DNA of 17,508 nt from G021776435 sp046756245 (GCA_046756245.1 JBHHVZ010000057.1:1-17508); one strand, 5' to 3'. Shown: positions 1-7,973, counted from the stretch's first letter. Notes: generated by a model not told the origin, from the letters alone. Numbers and translations: made by a program.

Positions 1-3000
1 TCGGGCCAGCGTTCGGCGCCGGCTTTCGCCCATTCGATGAAGATATCGACGCCCTTGCGATGATCGGCATATCCGACGCCGAGCGCGATCCGCGCGTCTC
101 GCGGCAGGCCGAGGCGCTTCGCAATTTTCGCCCGCGCCTCGCGTTTTTCCGCAAGATCGCCAATGTCGCCGGATTTGTATACGCCCTGCGGCAGGATCCG
201 CGCGTTTCTCCAGTCCTTGAGCCCGGCCGCTTTCGCGCCCCGGTCGCGCACGATCACGGCGGGGAACACCACTGCCCGCGCATGGCAGTCGAAGGCGCGC
301 AGATTATTTTCGAGCTTCATTTCGCCGATAATCTCCGGCATTTCATGGACCATCCCGATCTGCTCGATGCCGCGCCTGGCGAGATAGGGTGCAACCCATC
401 CCGACGCCGACGAATTGACGATGGCGTGGCGGAAGCCCTCATTACGAAAGCGGGAAATGGCGGCGTCGATCTCGCTGTCGGAGGCGGTCGCGGAATCAAG
501 GATGGCGAGCGGGCCTTCCCTTTCGTAATCCGCCGCGAGGTCGCCCGGACCGCCGGCGATTGACGCCACGTTGAAGCCGAACCGCCGCTTCAGGGTCCGC
601 AGCATGTTGAGCGCCAGATATTGCGCCCCATACGTGCGCAACTCATGAATGACGATCAGGACTTTTTTTTTTCGATCATCGCCGGCAGCGGAAAGATCAT
701 GCGACGGCTCGTCTTCCCGCACCGCGCTTGCGCTTCCCGCGGGTCGCATCGGGTCCTCGAAAAACTCGCTATCCGGGTTCATTCGCGATGAGCGCGCGGC
801 GTTTTGCTCGGTCTTCCACGCCTTGTAGGCGCCACTCCAGAAAAACAGGAAGGGCGCGGCCGAAAACAGGGTTGCGGCGAGGCGCCCGCGCTGTTCCGCC
901 GGCATCGGCAGGAGCCGCCACGCCGCGCGCGCAATCCTGCTCACGACCTGGCGCGTTCCGCCGAGCGGATCGCGCGCAATGGTTCCCGCGGCTCTGAGCG
1001 GCGCCGTCAGTCGCCATGACATGCTGCGCCGAATGGCGTTTACTTCCGCGCGCGTGAGCAGCAAATCTTTGAATTGCTCTCGTTTCTCTGTCCGTAAAGC
1101 CTGTTTCGCAGATTTGAGCCGTTCAATGTCGCGGCCCCGCTCGGCGGCGATCGATGCGAGGCGTCTATTCTCATTTTCAGACGATTTACTCTGAGCCCGC
1201 ATCTCGCGGCGTTCCCGCAATAACGCATCGATCGCTTCGGTTACGGAGCTGGCGCTATGCGGCATTTCACGGCGCAGAATCTCGAGCGTTTTATCGGTTT
1301 CGTCCTGCAACGCCTCAAGAGCGGAGTTGTTGGCCGCCTTGACTTCGGCGAGTTCAGCGTCCGCCTGTAGTATTGTCCTGGCGATTTCAATTTCAGTTTG
1401 CGTTCTTACGCCATCGGCTTCGGCGGTTGCTTTCTCCACGGCCTCTTCGAGCGCGCTGCGCAACTCCGCATTATGGGCGGCGAGCGCGGCGCGTTCCGCT
1501 TCCAGCTTCCGAGCTTTTTCTTCGTCGAGTTTCTGGCGTTTAGCTAATTCAGCTTTTTTCTGTCGCAACGCCTCCAAAGTAGCTTCATGAGAATCATTAG
1601 TCGTTGCGATTTCTGATTCGGTTTGCAGCAATATTTCAGCGATTTCAATTTCGGCTTGTGTTTTGACGCCGTCGGTCTCGATGGCTGCTATTTCCACCGC
1701 TTCCTCAATCGCCCTTTGCATCTCTTCAATTCGCGAGGTGAGCGCGGCGCGTTCCGCCTCGAGCGCATCGATTTGCTTGGCGTCCTTTTCCTCACGCGCA
1801 GCATTTTTCGCTTCGGTTTTGCGCAGGGCTTCTATTGCGGCCTCATCTGCAGCCGCTTTTTCGCGCGCCGCCTCAAGAGCTCCGCTCAGTTCATCAATGC
1901 GTCGCGCGTAATCGTCGCATTCGGCGATTTTTTGCTGTAGAGCGGCTTCAGCCTCACGCAGTTTCGCTTCAGCGGCCTCGCGGGCTTCGCTGAGCACGCC
2001 GATCTCGGCCGCGTTCGAGCGTTTGAGTTGGTCAAGCTCGCCTGCGATCCGGTCGCGCGCATCGGCGGCGGCCTGTTTTTCTTCGTTCGCCTTCGCTAAA
2101 GCGTTCTGTAATTCCGTCAGCCGCGCGTTTGCTTCTTCGGCGCGCGCTTGCGATTCCTGAGCTTGTGTTTCCGCAGCCTTGCTTTTGCGTTCCGCATCAA
2201 GACGCCGATCGTCGATATGATCGGCGTAGTCAAGAAACGGCGCGGCCTCATCGTACCGCGCCTCGATAGAACGCCATTGTTGGATATTGGGTTTTATGGG
2301 CGCGCCGGCTTCCGCTTTTGTCCAGTCGGCGACCAGGCGCTCGAGTTCAACGACGAAGCCGGGCGCAAGACCGGAGCGTTCAAGCTCCTTGGCGCCGACA
2401 ATGTTGTGACGCAGGCTCGGCGTCAGAAATTCGTCGCGATACTCTCTGATGGCTTCGCTTTCAGGATCGGGCGGCGCCAGATCAAGGGCGGCGGCGATTC
2501 TTTGCAATTCGTCGACCGGATCGCGCAGAATGCGATCGTAACTGACAAATATTCTGGGTTTTCCATTTGTGCCGCGCACCGCTTCAATTTCGTGTTTGGC
2601 CCAAAGGAAGACGCCTTTGGCCATGGGAAAGCCGTCGCGCGCATTCAGCGACGCGGCCGCCGCCAACGGATTGCGCACCGTAATAAGGTAGCAGTCGTCA
2701 AGGTCGAGATCTTCGAAAACGCACTGCCACAAGGGCAACAGAACCGCCGTGCGCGGATCCTTGAAGGCGAAAATTTCACTCGTTTTCAGCTTTGCCGACA
2801 GCAGCCCGGCCGCTTCGCGCCGTTCATCGGAATAAGAGGGCCCAAGAAACGCATCCTTGTCGAGCCGCGCAAGTTTGTGCCAGGCGCTGCCGGCTTTCGC
2901 GAGGACGCGTTCATGGAAATGGTAGATATCGAGATCTTCCCAGAAGCCTTTTTCATTAACGCCTTCGATCGGCGCCATCAGATTGTCGCCGAGATCGACG

Positions 3001-3191
3001 CCGAGCGCTTTTAACCCGCGCGCAATCGCGCTTGAGCCCGAGCGATGCATGCTCAAAACGACAATGACTTTCTGCTTCTCCGCTACAATAGCCTTCTGCT
3101 TTGCCGCAGCAGGCTTTCTTCGCGGGCCAGGCGACGTTTTTCGCGGCGACTTGCGCGCTGGCCTTTTCTTTTTGTTCGGGCTGCGAGCCAT
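1..3191 (-). CDS. Sulfotransferase - coiled coil - GT4 glycosyltransferase fusion (C-terminus off the window)
   Basis: Open frame of 1063 codons from ATG at 3191 to the left edge with no stop. A basic Lys/Arg/Pro tail (residues 1-40) precedes a PAPS-type sulfotransferase domain (about 41-290) with the 5'-phosphosulfate loop SMHRSGSS (47-54), an RNP...S element near 170 and a VSYDRILRDP segment near 215-225. Residues about 325-695 are Glu/Ala/Lys-rich coiled coil with an 86-residue internal repeat. The motif SWRLTAPLR (about 724-733), which I know from linkers of multi-domain polysaccharide enzymes, follows. From about residue 844 a GT-B/GT4 domain begins (VLIVIHELRTYGAQYLALNML; later GYADHRKGVDIF); only its N-terminal half is visible. 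Likely role: sulfation and glycosyl transfer on a surface polysaccharide. Acceptor and sugar are unknown. A GAAGG ribosome site lies about 10 bases before the start. A 10-A tract at 663-672 sits at the coil/GT junction. Confidence 0.9.
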   Translation of the reverse strand, partial: MARSPNKKKRPARKSPRKTSPGPRRKPAAAKQKAIVAEKQKVIVVLSMHRSGSSAIARGLKALGVDLGDNLMAPIEGVNEKGFWEDLDIYHFHERVLAKAGSAWHKLARLDKDAFLGPSYSDERREAAGLLSAKLKTSEIFAFKDPRTAVLLPLWQCVFEDLDLDDCYLITVRNPLAAAASLNARDGFPMAKGVFLWAKHEIEAVRGTNGKPRIFVSYDRILRDPVDELQRIAAALDLAPPDPESEAIREYRDEFLTPSLRHNIVGAKELERSGLAPGFVVELERLVADWTKAEAGAPIKPNIQQWRSIEARYDEAAPFLDYADHIDDRRLDAERKSKAAETQAQESQARAEEANARLTELQNALAKANEEKQAAADARDRIAGELDQLKRSNAAEIGVLSEAREAAEAKLREAEAALQQKIAECDDYARRIDELSGALEAAREKAAADEAAIEALRKTEAKNAAREEKDAKQIDALEAERAALTSRIEEMQRAIEEAVEIAAIETDGVKTQAEIEIAEILLQTESEIATTNDSHEATLEALRQKKAELAKRQKLDEEKARKLEAERAALAAHNAELRSALEEAVEKATAEADGVRTQTEIEIARTILQADAELAEVKAANNSALEALQDETDKTLEILRREMPHSASSVTEAIDALLRERREMRAQSKSSENENRRLASIAAERGRDIERLKSAKQALRTEKREQFKDLLLTRAEVNAIRRSMSWRLTAPLRAAGTIARDPLGGTRQVVSRIARAAWRLLPMPAEQRGRLAATLFSAAPFLFFWSGAYKAWKTEQNAARSSRMNPDSEFFEDPMRPAGSASAVREDEPSHDLSAAGDDRKKKVLIVIHELRTYGAQYLALNMLRTLKRRFGFNVASIAGGPGDLAADYEREGPLAILDSATASDSEIDAAISRFRNEGFRHAIVNSSASGWVAPYLARRGIEQIGMVHEMPEIIGEMKLENNLRAFDCHARAVVFPAVIVRDRGAKAAGLKDWRNARILPQGVYKSGDIGDLAEKREARAKIAKRLGLPRDARIALGVGYADHRKGVDIFIEWAKAGAERWP
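663..672 (-). other. A10 homopolymer in the fusion gene (possible slippage site)
   Basis: On the coding (minus) strand ten A bases sit within the codons for Arg-Lys-Lys-Lys, immediately before the first beta-strand of the GT4 domain. The frame before and after is the same, so the written sequence encodes one fusion. Losing one A gives a TGA two codons later (AAG TCC TGA). Gaining one A gives a TGA after six further codons. Either slip would release a sulfotransferase-coil product without the GT domain. Transcriptional slippage on A tracts of this length is known in bacteria; its use here is inference. An assembly error in the homopolymer length is the main alternative. Confidence 0.5.
1305..1820 (-). 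repeat. Tandem 258-bp (86-codon) imperfect repeat in the coiled coil
   Basis: Two adjacent copies lie at about 1305-1562 and 1563-1820. The best-conserved parts are 1381-1500 and 1639-1758, offset exactly 258 bases. Both encode ERAAL, then an EEAVE segment, then a DGVKTQAEIEIA / DGVRTQTEIEIA segment, then LEAL. A weaker partial copy follows toward 2000. The repeat keeps the frame, so it lengthens the coiled-coil spacer between the two enzyme domains. Confidence 0.8.
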
Positions 3192-3582
3192 CAGTTAAAA
3201 ACCTTCGCCTGCATTTCCTTTACGAGGGATTGTGCAGTTACTCTCCCCTCACAGGCGGCGGGACCGCCCTGTTATCCGTGTCGAGGCTCTGCAATCGGCC
3301 AGGATATAACGATGCCGTCGTAGCGTAAGCCCGCCAATTCGGCAATATACTGAAATGACGAGAAAAATGTGCGTCCGGCGTTCAGCGCTCGCATGCGCGC
3401 GAATTTTTCGCAAAGCCTTGAGCGGCGCGGATATCAGGGTTGAGCATGCGGACCGCTCGAGCTTTCCGCTGGAGCCCGTCGTCGATGACGCGACGTTGCG
3501 CATTCCTGGAGTCGCAACCGGAAATGTCGCCCATGCGCCGGTCTTCGAATTACCCGGCGTCGATGATTTTCGCAGTTTTTCG
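3192..3582. other. Intergenic stretch of 391 bp, no confident gene
   Basis: This lies between the start of the sulfotransferase fusion and the stop of the DUF2793 gene. It should carry the promoter of the fusion, but I see no convincing -35/-10 pair. An imperfect hairpin (ACAGG-CGG facing CCG-CCCTGT) lies near 3250-3273 without a T-run. Two short minus-strand frames read in a protein-like way: about 50 codons starting near 3525, and 40 codons at 3272-3394. Neither has a ribosome site or a recognisable family. They may be chance frames or remnants of a decayed gene. Confidence 0.4.
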
Positions 3583-4800
3583 TCACGCGATTACCGCCCT
3601 GTCCTGCACGCGCCGCCAGTCGGTTCCGTCGGAAAAGGCGAGCGTCGCGCCGCCCGTTTCGTCCGAGACATAAATGATGGCGCCGGCGATGCCGGCGGCA
3701 GACGGCGCGCCGGCGACCGTGTAAGACTTTACTTTTACCGGACCGTCCACATCGAGTTTCGTTGCCGGAGAGGTCGCGCCGATCCCGACATCGCCTGCTG
3801 AGGTCACGCGCATGCGCTCGGTGAAACTCGCCGTTCCGTCCGCCGAAGTGTGAAATGTGATGCGACCGGGCATGTCGTTCGCGCCCGGCGTTCCGTCCAC
3901 CGCGAAGCGAAGGCCGGCGGCGTTCTTATAGGCGGAACCGTCATAGCCGCGTGCAAAGAACGAGAAGATAAAATCCGCGTTCTGTACAATCGTCGGCGCG
4001 GCGAAAGTCCCGCGCGAGCGATAGCCGACTACCGATGGGTTGCCGCCCGCATCGTGCGAAGATACATGCGCTTCGGCGAAACCGTCGCGCGTTAGCTGGA
4101 ACCCGACGATTGTCTGGTCGACGCCCGCGGTGAGAAAGCCGTTCGCGCCGGAAATGACGGCTTGGGCCGAATGGAGAACGCCGGCGGCTTTGTCGACGAC
4201 GAACGCCTCTTTCCATGACGATCCGTCGGCCGAGACCTTGAGATGAAAATCGTCGTCGCCCGTGAGGCCGAACTCGGCGCGGCCGGAAAACCCGGTCTGA
4301 AAGAGATGCGACGCCGTGTCGCCAGCCGCCTCTTTATTGACCTTGACCCGGCTGTCGCCGGTTCCGCCTTCGCCGGCGTCGAGCGCGTCGAGAAGGACGG
4401 CGTTCGATTTTACGGAAAGCCGGTTGGCGGCGTCCGGGGCGACGCCGACGCCCCATCGGTCGGGGCCGGCCCACGCCGCGCCGTCATAGAAAACGAATTC
4501 GTCGGTGTCCGCGATCCATGCGCGGAAACCTTCGATCGGGTCGATCTGCACCCATGCGCCGTCCTGAAAGGCGGCGATGTTGAGGTCTGTGAAAGCCGCC
4601 CAGTCGGTCCCGGTCTTGCCGGCGGGAAGGATATAGGCGTCGCCGTCTACCGGGCTCGCGGGCTCTGCCGCGGTCGTCGCCGAAACGACAGAAAGCTGAA
4701 CGAGTACGTCGAGCCGGCGGAACGTTTCGTTGACGGTGACATGTTTCTGCGCCTGCTGTGGCGCAAGATAGGACAGGCCGATACGCGGCGAAGCTGACAT
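3583..4800 (-). CDS. DUF2793 domain protein, tail-fibre-like
   Basis: Protein of 405 residues. The N-terminal 110 residues match the DUF2793 pattern known from alphaproteobacterial phage and phage-derived loci: YLAPQQAQKHVTVNETFRRLD, a DGDAYILP segment, then WVQIDPIEGFRAW and DEFVFYDGAAW. The C-terminal part is tail-fibre-like, with RMRVTSAGDVGIG followed by SPATKLDVDG near residue 340, as in trimeric fibres and chaperone-tipped spikes. The start at 4800 is chosen over the longer frame because GAGGAG lies 6-7 bases before it. No signal peptide is seen. The gene follows the glycosyltransferase at 4889-6202 on the same strand with an 88-bp gap. No other phage gene is in the window. It may be an orphan fibre (gene transfer agents can keep fibre genes away from the main cluster) or a surface protein. 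The family call is firm, the role is not. Confidence 0.82.
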   Translation of the reverse strand: MSASPRIGLSYLAPQQAQKHVTVNETFRRLDVLVQLSVVSATTAAEPASPVDGDAYILPAGKTGTDWAAFTDLNIAAFQDGAWVQIDPIEGFRAWIADTDEFVFYDGAAWAGPDRWGVGVAPDAANRLSVKSNAVLLDALDAGEGGTGDSRVKVNKEAAGDTASHLFQTGFSGRAEFGLTGDDDFHLKVSADGSSWKEAFVVDKAAGVLHSAQAVISGANGFLTAGVDQTIVGFQLTRDGFAEAHVSSHDAGGNPSVVGYRSRGTFAAPTIVQNADFIFSFFARGYDGSAYKNAAGLRFAVDGTPGANDMPGRITFHTSADGTASFTERMRVTSAGDVGIGATSPATKLDVDGPVKVKSYTVAGAPSAAGIAGAIIYVSDETGGATLAFSDGTDWRRVQDRAVIA

Positions 4801-4888
4801 GGAAGGCTCCTCGAACTGGCTTTGCGTCCGAGAATAAAGCCGGCCCGAAGGTGTTGGATAAGTTTCTTGAAAATCGGCCTCAACGCCT

Positions 4889-6202
4889 TTAGCGGCGCGG
4901 GCTGGAGCTGTGGGATAGATTTTTTTTGCGGAGAAAATTTCGCAAGCCGTCCGGCAGCGCCCGGTACATCCATCGCGCCGCATTCAGGCCGGCCCCGGCG
5001 CCGCCGGCCCGGGCCGCAGCGAGAAGCGCAGGCGAGGCTCGGCATTCTTCTTCGGCGTTCAGAATAAACCAGCGGTGAAAGCCGCGCCGGCCGGCATCCG
5101 ACGACAGCGGAAACAGCGCCTGCAGATCGGGGCGGGCGCGCCAGATTGCTTCCATGAAGACAGTCACCGGCGCGCCGGCGTCCTGGTCGACTGCGGCGCT
5201 CGGCGCATTGAGAATGTCATAGGCCGGTTCGAACGGCGCGGCCGGTTCGCCCGCCGCCTTGCGCTGCGCGTAAATGCGTCGCGCCGCCTGGGGTATGAGC
5301 GTTCCGTCTGCGAAGCTGTCGAAACCGTAAGCGACGCTTCCCCATCGCTGCGCGCCGTTTGCTTCGAGGCGGGCCAGATAGTCGTTCAGAAGGTCGCTTG
5401 CGGGGCCGATATTTTCCGGCGTGAAGCGGTTCTGGTGCTTCGAGAAAATCGACGAATCGCCTGGAACGACGCCGGAGAAATGAAAGAAATGAAGCGGTTC
5501 GCCGCCGGCGGTCCATGCGCCGTCCGGGCCGCGTGCGATCGGGCGTTCCTGCAGGTTCCAGTAAGCGGCGTTGTAGCCGGGATGGCGCAGGATCGTTGTC
5601 GCGCCGACAAAGGCGGGGACGAATTCGGCGAATTTCTGATCGACGAAGAGCCCGCGCGCCGGATCGGAGAAACACGCGGTCTCGCATTGCGCCGCCCACC
5701 ATCGAATAAACGCGCGCGCCTCAGGCCGGTTGGCGAAAGCCGCAAAGCCGAGATTGTACGTCCCGCTGGCGAGAAGGTCGCGCGCGTCGGGACGTTTGCC
5801 GTCTTCTTCGAGCGGCGCGGTTATATGCGGCGTCAGCACCGCCGCCGCGCCGCCTGCAAGCGCCGCGATCGCATGATCGAGCGGACGCAAAACCAGTATG
5901 TCGGGATCGAGATAAACCGCCGCTTCGGCCCCGCGCCGGTCGAAAAGATAGTCGAAACAGAACGGCTTCACAGCCGTGTTGAACTCCATAACGTCGTAGC
6001 GGAACGTCATGTCGCCGATGTCCGGCAGGCCGATTTCCGCCGCCGGGACGATGTCCTCGCAGGGGGCCGCGCCCTCCAAGGGCTCGTCGGCGAGAAAGAT
6101 CGTGAACGCCGCTTCGGGCTCTGCGGCGAGCAGCGAATCGCGCAGGCCGAGCGCATAGGCCAGATAGTTGTGCGAGCAGATGGTGAAATAGGCGCGGGTC
6201 AT
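4889..6202 (-). CDS. GT-A-type glycosyltransferase of a polysaccharide locus
   Basis: Protein of 437 residues. It opens with TRAYFTICSHNYLAYA, a beta-strand and nucleotide-binding start typical of this group. It then shows DVMEFNTAVKPFCFDYLF (about 70-87) and the metal-binding YLDPDILVL with Asp at 99 and 101. FHFSGV lies near residue 243, another signature of these enzymes. Likely role: transfer of a nucleotide-activated sugar in surface-glycan synthesis; donor and acceptor cannot be read from sequence. The C-terminal quarter is helical and ends in a basic, Ser-rich tail with an A8 run. Two ATGs lie at 6208 and 6202. I prefer 6202 because AAGGG is 6 bases upstream of it and abuts the other. 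The gene is divergent from the methyltransferase-GT2 gene and may be co-transcribed with the DUF2793 gene. Confidence 0.85.
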   Translation of the reverse strand: MTRAYFTICSHNYLAYALGLRDSLLAAEPEAAFTIFLADEPLEGAAPCEDIVPAAEIGLPDIGDMTFRYDVMEFNTAVKPFCFDYLFDRRGAEAAVYLDPDILVLRPLDHAIAALAGGAAAVLTPHITAPLEEDGKRPDARDLLASGTYNLGFAAFANRPEARAFIRWWAAQCETACFSDPARGLFVDQKFAEFVPAFVGATTILRHPGYNAAYWNLQERPIARGPDGAWTAGGEPLHFFHFSGVVPGDSSIFSKHQNRFTPENIGPASDLLNDYLARLEANGAQRWGSVAYGFDSFADGTLIPQAARRIYAQRKAAGEPAAPFEPAYDILNAPSAAVDQDAGAPVTVFMEAIWRARPDLQALFPLSSDAGRRGFHRWFILNAEEECRASPALLAAARAGGAGAGLNAARWMYRALPDGLRNFLRKKNLSHSSSPRR

Positions 6203-6317
6203 GGCCATCCCTTGCGTATCACATTATCTTGGCGGGGGCGCAAACACTATCGAAGAGTTGGAATGCGTTGTCAGTGAAGCTTCCGAAAAAATAATTATCA
6301 CCGTTGGCGGGAAGATT
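6203..6317. promoter_or_regulatory. Divergent intergenic region between the two glycosyltransferase genes
   Basis: These 115 bases separate the starts of the minus-strand glycosyltransferase and the plus-strand methyltransferase-GT2 gene, so both promoters probably lie here or overlap the coding ends. The right half is AT-rich (around 6285-6300). I see no hexamer pair good enough to name. The plus-strand frame can be extended leftward to an ATG at 6201 through this region, but the extension has no ribosome site and does not resemble the family. Confidence 0.4.
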
Positions 6318-7835
6318 ATGACCGAAGAAATCTATCGGCTGCCGCGCGACTATCGTTCCCGATTGGACCCTGAACCCTATCTCGATATGCCGGGTGGCGT
6401 CGTCTTCCAACCGCACGTATACGAGCTCGCTCTTTTTGTCGCCGAACGCGCCAATGTCGAACACATTATCGACATCGGCTGCGGGGCGGCGACAAAGCTT
6501 CAGGCAGTCCAGCATAACTTCGAAATTATCTGCGTGGATACGCCTGCTGGCATAGAGCTGGCGAAATCCTGTTTATGCCGGGCCGAATTTATTGAAACCG
6601 ATTTGGAAAATGGATTGTCGGAATTGCCGGACAACATGTTCGACAATGCTGTCGTAATTTGCGCCGACGTTATTGAACATTTGCGAGACCCTTTTCCGCT
6701 TGCGCTACGGTTGGCGGAAATTGAGTCGCGCTGCAAGTTTCTTTTTATTTCAACACCGGATCGAGATCGTGCGCGAGGGCTCATGCATCTTGGTCCGCCG
6801 ACCAATACTGCTCATGTGCGCGAATGGACTGCCGGTGAGTTCGGCGTGTTTCTTAAAGACGCCGGCTTTTGCGACGGTTTGCTGATCGGCCATACCATCA
6901 ATAACGACGTAAATTTGTTGAAGGCGACGACTCTTGTTATTGCAGGGCGCGACTCTCATCCGCGATGCCCGGTTCCTCGTAAATCTGTAGCAGCGATCAT
7001 TCATGCATATAACGAAGACGATATTATTGAAGAAACAATCCGCCACTTGTATCGCCAAGGAATTGAAATTCATGTTTTTGACAATTGGTCTACGGACAAT
7101 ACTTATAATACAGTTGAAAAACTTGTTGCTAACGGTCAGTGCGCAAGTGTGAGGCGCTTCCCAGACAGGGCGACCAATCAGTATCAATGGGTGCGCCAAC
7201 TAGCGGAAACCGAAAGATTCGCCGCTACGTTACAATCCGACTGGGTTATGCACTACGACGCGGATGAATTTCGTTATTCGCCATGGCGAGGCGTTTCTTT
7301 GGCCGACGCAATTAGTTTTATCGACTCACTCGGGTATAACGCGCTCGATTTTTCAGTTATCGATTTTCGATTTCTTGAAAAGCGATCATCCGCCACAAAG
7401 GCTTTTGAAGCGGCGCTGACGCATTTTGAATTCGCAACGCGACCGGGCGGGTTTGTGCAGATTAAGGGTTGGAAAAACAACGGTTCGCCGATTCAACTTG
7501 CACAATCCGGAGGTCATGAAGCAAAATTCGAAAATCGTCGGATTTTCCCGCTAAAATTCCTTCTCAAACACTATCCGCTCAGGAATCGGGAACAGGCCCA
7601 TCGAAAAATCTTCTGCGATCGGGCGCCAAGATTCGAAGCTGAGAGACGCGCGCGCGGCTGGCACACGCACTATGATAAGTTAATTGACTTGGGGGAAATC
7701 TCGGGCTGGAACGCATACGACTTAATTGCATGGCAACCGCATTTTTTTGATTCGGAATTCATCGTCGAACGATTAAGCGGAATTGGCGTGCCGATTAGGA
7801 AGCCGCCAAAAGCTTCGGATATTTCATCAAAATAG
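6318..7835 (+). CDS. SAM methyltransferase - GT2-like glycosyltransferase fusion
   Basis: Protein of 505 residues, start at 6318 after GGCGGGAAG. The opening EEIYRLPRDYRSRLDPEPY and QPHVYELA match related polysaccharide-locus methyltransferases and support this start. Residues about 45-200 form a class I methyltransferase: IIDIGCG (about 50-56), an acidic strand end at CVDTP, and FDNAVVICADVIEHL. From about residue 218 a second domain resembles the GT2-like Glyco_tranf_2_4 family: AAIIHAYNEDDIIEET, FDNWSTDNTY, and DADEF near residue 314 as the metal site. Likely role: methylation and sugar transfer or decoration on the same glycan; the substrate is unknown. The codons are AT-richer than in neighbours (for example AAT ACT TAT AAT ACA near 7100), and the gene lies opposite to the flanking glycosylation genes. 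This suggests recent acquisition. Confidence 0.85.
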   Translation: MTEEIYRLPRDYRSRLDPEPYLDMPGGVVFQPHVYELALFVAERANVEHIIDIGCGAATKLQAVQHNFEIICVDTPAGIELAKSCLCRAEFIETDLENGLSELPDNMFDNAVVICADVIEHLRDPFPLALRLAEIESRCKFLFISTPDRDRARGLMHLGPPTNTAHVREWTAGEFGVFLKDAGFCDGLLIGHTINNDVNLLKATTLVIAGRDSHPRCPVPRKSVAAIIHAYNEDDIIEETIRHLYRQGIEIHVFDNWSTDNTYNTVEKLVANGQCASVRRFPDRATNQYQWVRQLAETERFAATLQSDWVMHYDADEFRYSPWRGVSLADAISFIDSLGYNALDFSVIDFRFLEKRSSATKAFEAALTHFEFATRPGGFVQIKGWKNNGSPIQLAQSGGHEAKFENRRIFPLKFLLKHYPLRNREQAHRKIFCDRAPRFEAERRARGWHTHYDKLIDLGEISGWNAYDLIAWQPHFFDSEFIVERLSGIGVPIRKPPKASDISSK

Positions 7836-7865
7836 GGGTTTCGAGCGCATGTCGCTCAACCTATT
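7831..7865 (+). terminator. Stem-loop overlapping the stop of the methyltransferase-GT2 gene
   Basis: AATAGG plus a TT step, then GAGCG, face CGCTC, AA and CCTATT around a five-base loop. The helix is interrupted by small bulges and starts inside the stop codon. No T-run follows, so it is a weak intrinsic terminator at best and could instead protect the mRNA 3' end. Confidence 0.35.
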
Positions 7866-7888
7866 AGTGTAAAACGCCCGGAATTCAA

Positions 7889-7917
7889 TTGAAATGCGCT
7901 AAAGAGCAGGCTATAAA
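7889..7917 (+). promoter_or_regulatory. Sigma-70-type promoter of the PEP-CTERM-like gene
   Basis: TTGAAA at 7889-7894 and TATAAA at 7912-7917 are separated by 17 bases. Each hexamer differs from consensus at one position. The start of transcription would be near 7924, giving an approximately 85-base leader before the ATG at 8009. That leader contains the inverted repeat at 7951-7973. Confidence 0.65.
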
Positions 7918-7950
7918 TAGATTAACCAAGGTGCTTGGGTTTGCTGCGAA

Positions 7951-7973
7951 ACTAGCGAGCGTATGACGCTAGT
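7951..7973 (+). promoter_or_regulatory. Inverted repeat in the leader of the PEP-CTERM-like gene
   Basis: ACTAGCG at 7951-7957 is repeated inverted as CGCTAGT at 7967-7973, a perfect 7-bp match around a 9-base spacer. It lies between the predicted transcription start and the ribosome site. It could be an operator or an RNA hairpin in the leader. The direct repeat CTTGGGT flanks it at 7934-7940 and 7986-7992. Confidence 0.4.

Noticed and set aside
2148..3014. 288-codon open frame on the plus strand
   Set aside because: It is antisense to the sulfotransferase domain, which has recognisable motifs; this frame has none.
4920..4927. T8 run on the plus strand as terminator or slippage site
   Set aside because: It lies inside the last codons of the glycosyltransferase (Lys-Lys-Asn), with no stem beside it. 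A slip would change only the last few residues.
5075..6277. 400-codon open frame on the plus strand
   Set aside because: It lies antisense to the clear glycosyltransferase at 4889-6202. Its Arg-rich composition is typical of a shadow frame in high-GC DNA.
6201..6317. N-terminal extension of the methyltransferase-GT2 protein to ATG 6201
   Set aside because: It lacks a ribosome site, overlaps the divergent gene's start and does not resemble the family start seen at 6318.
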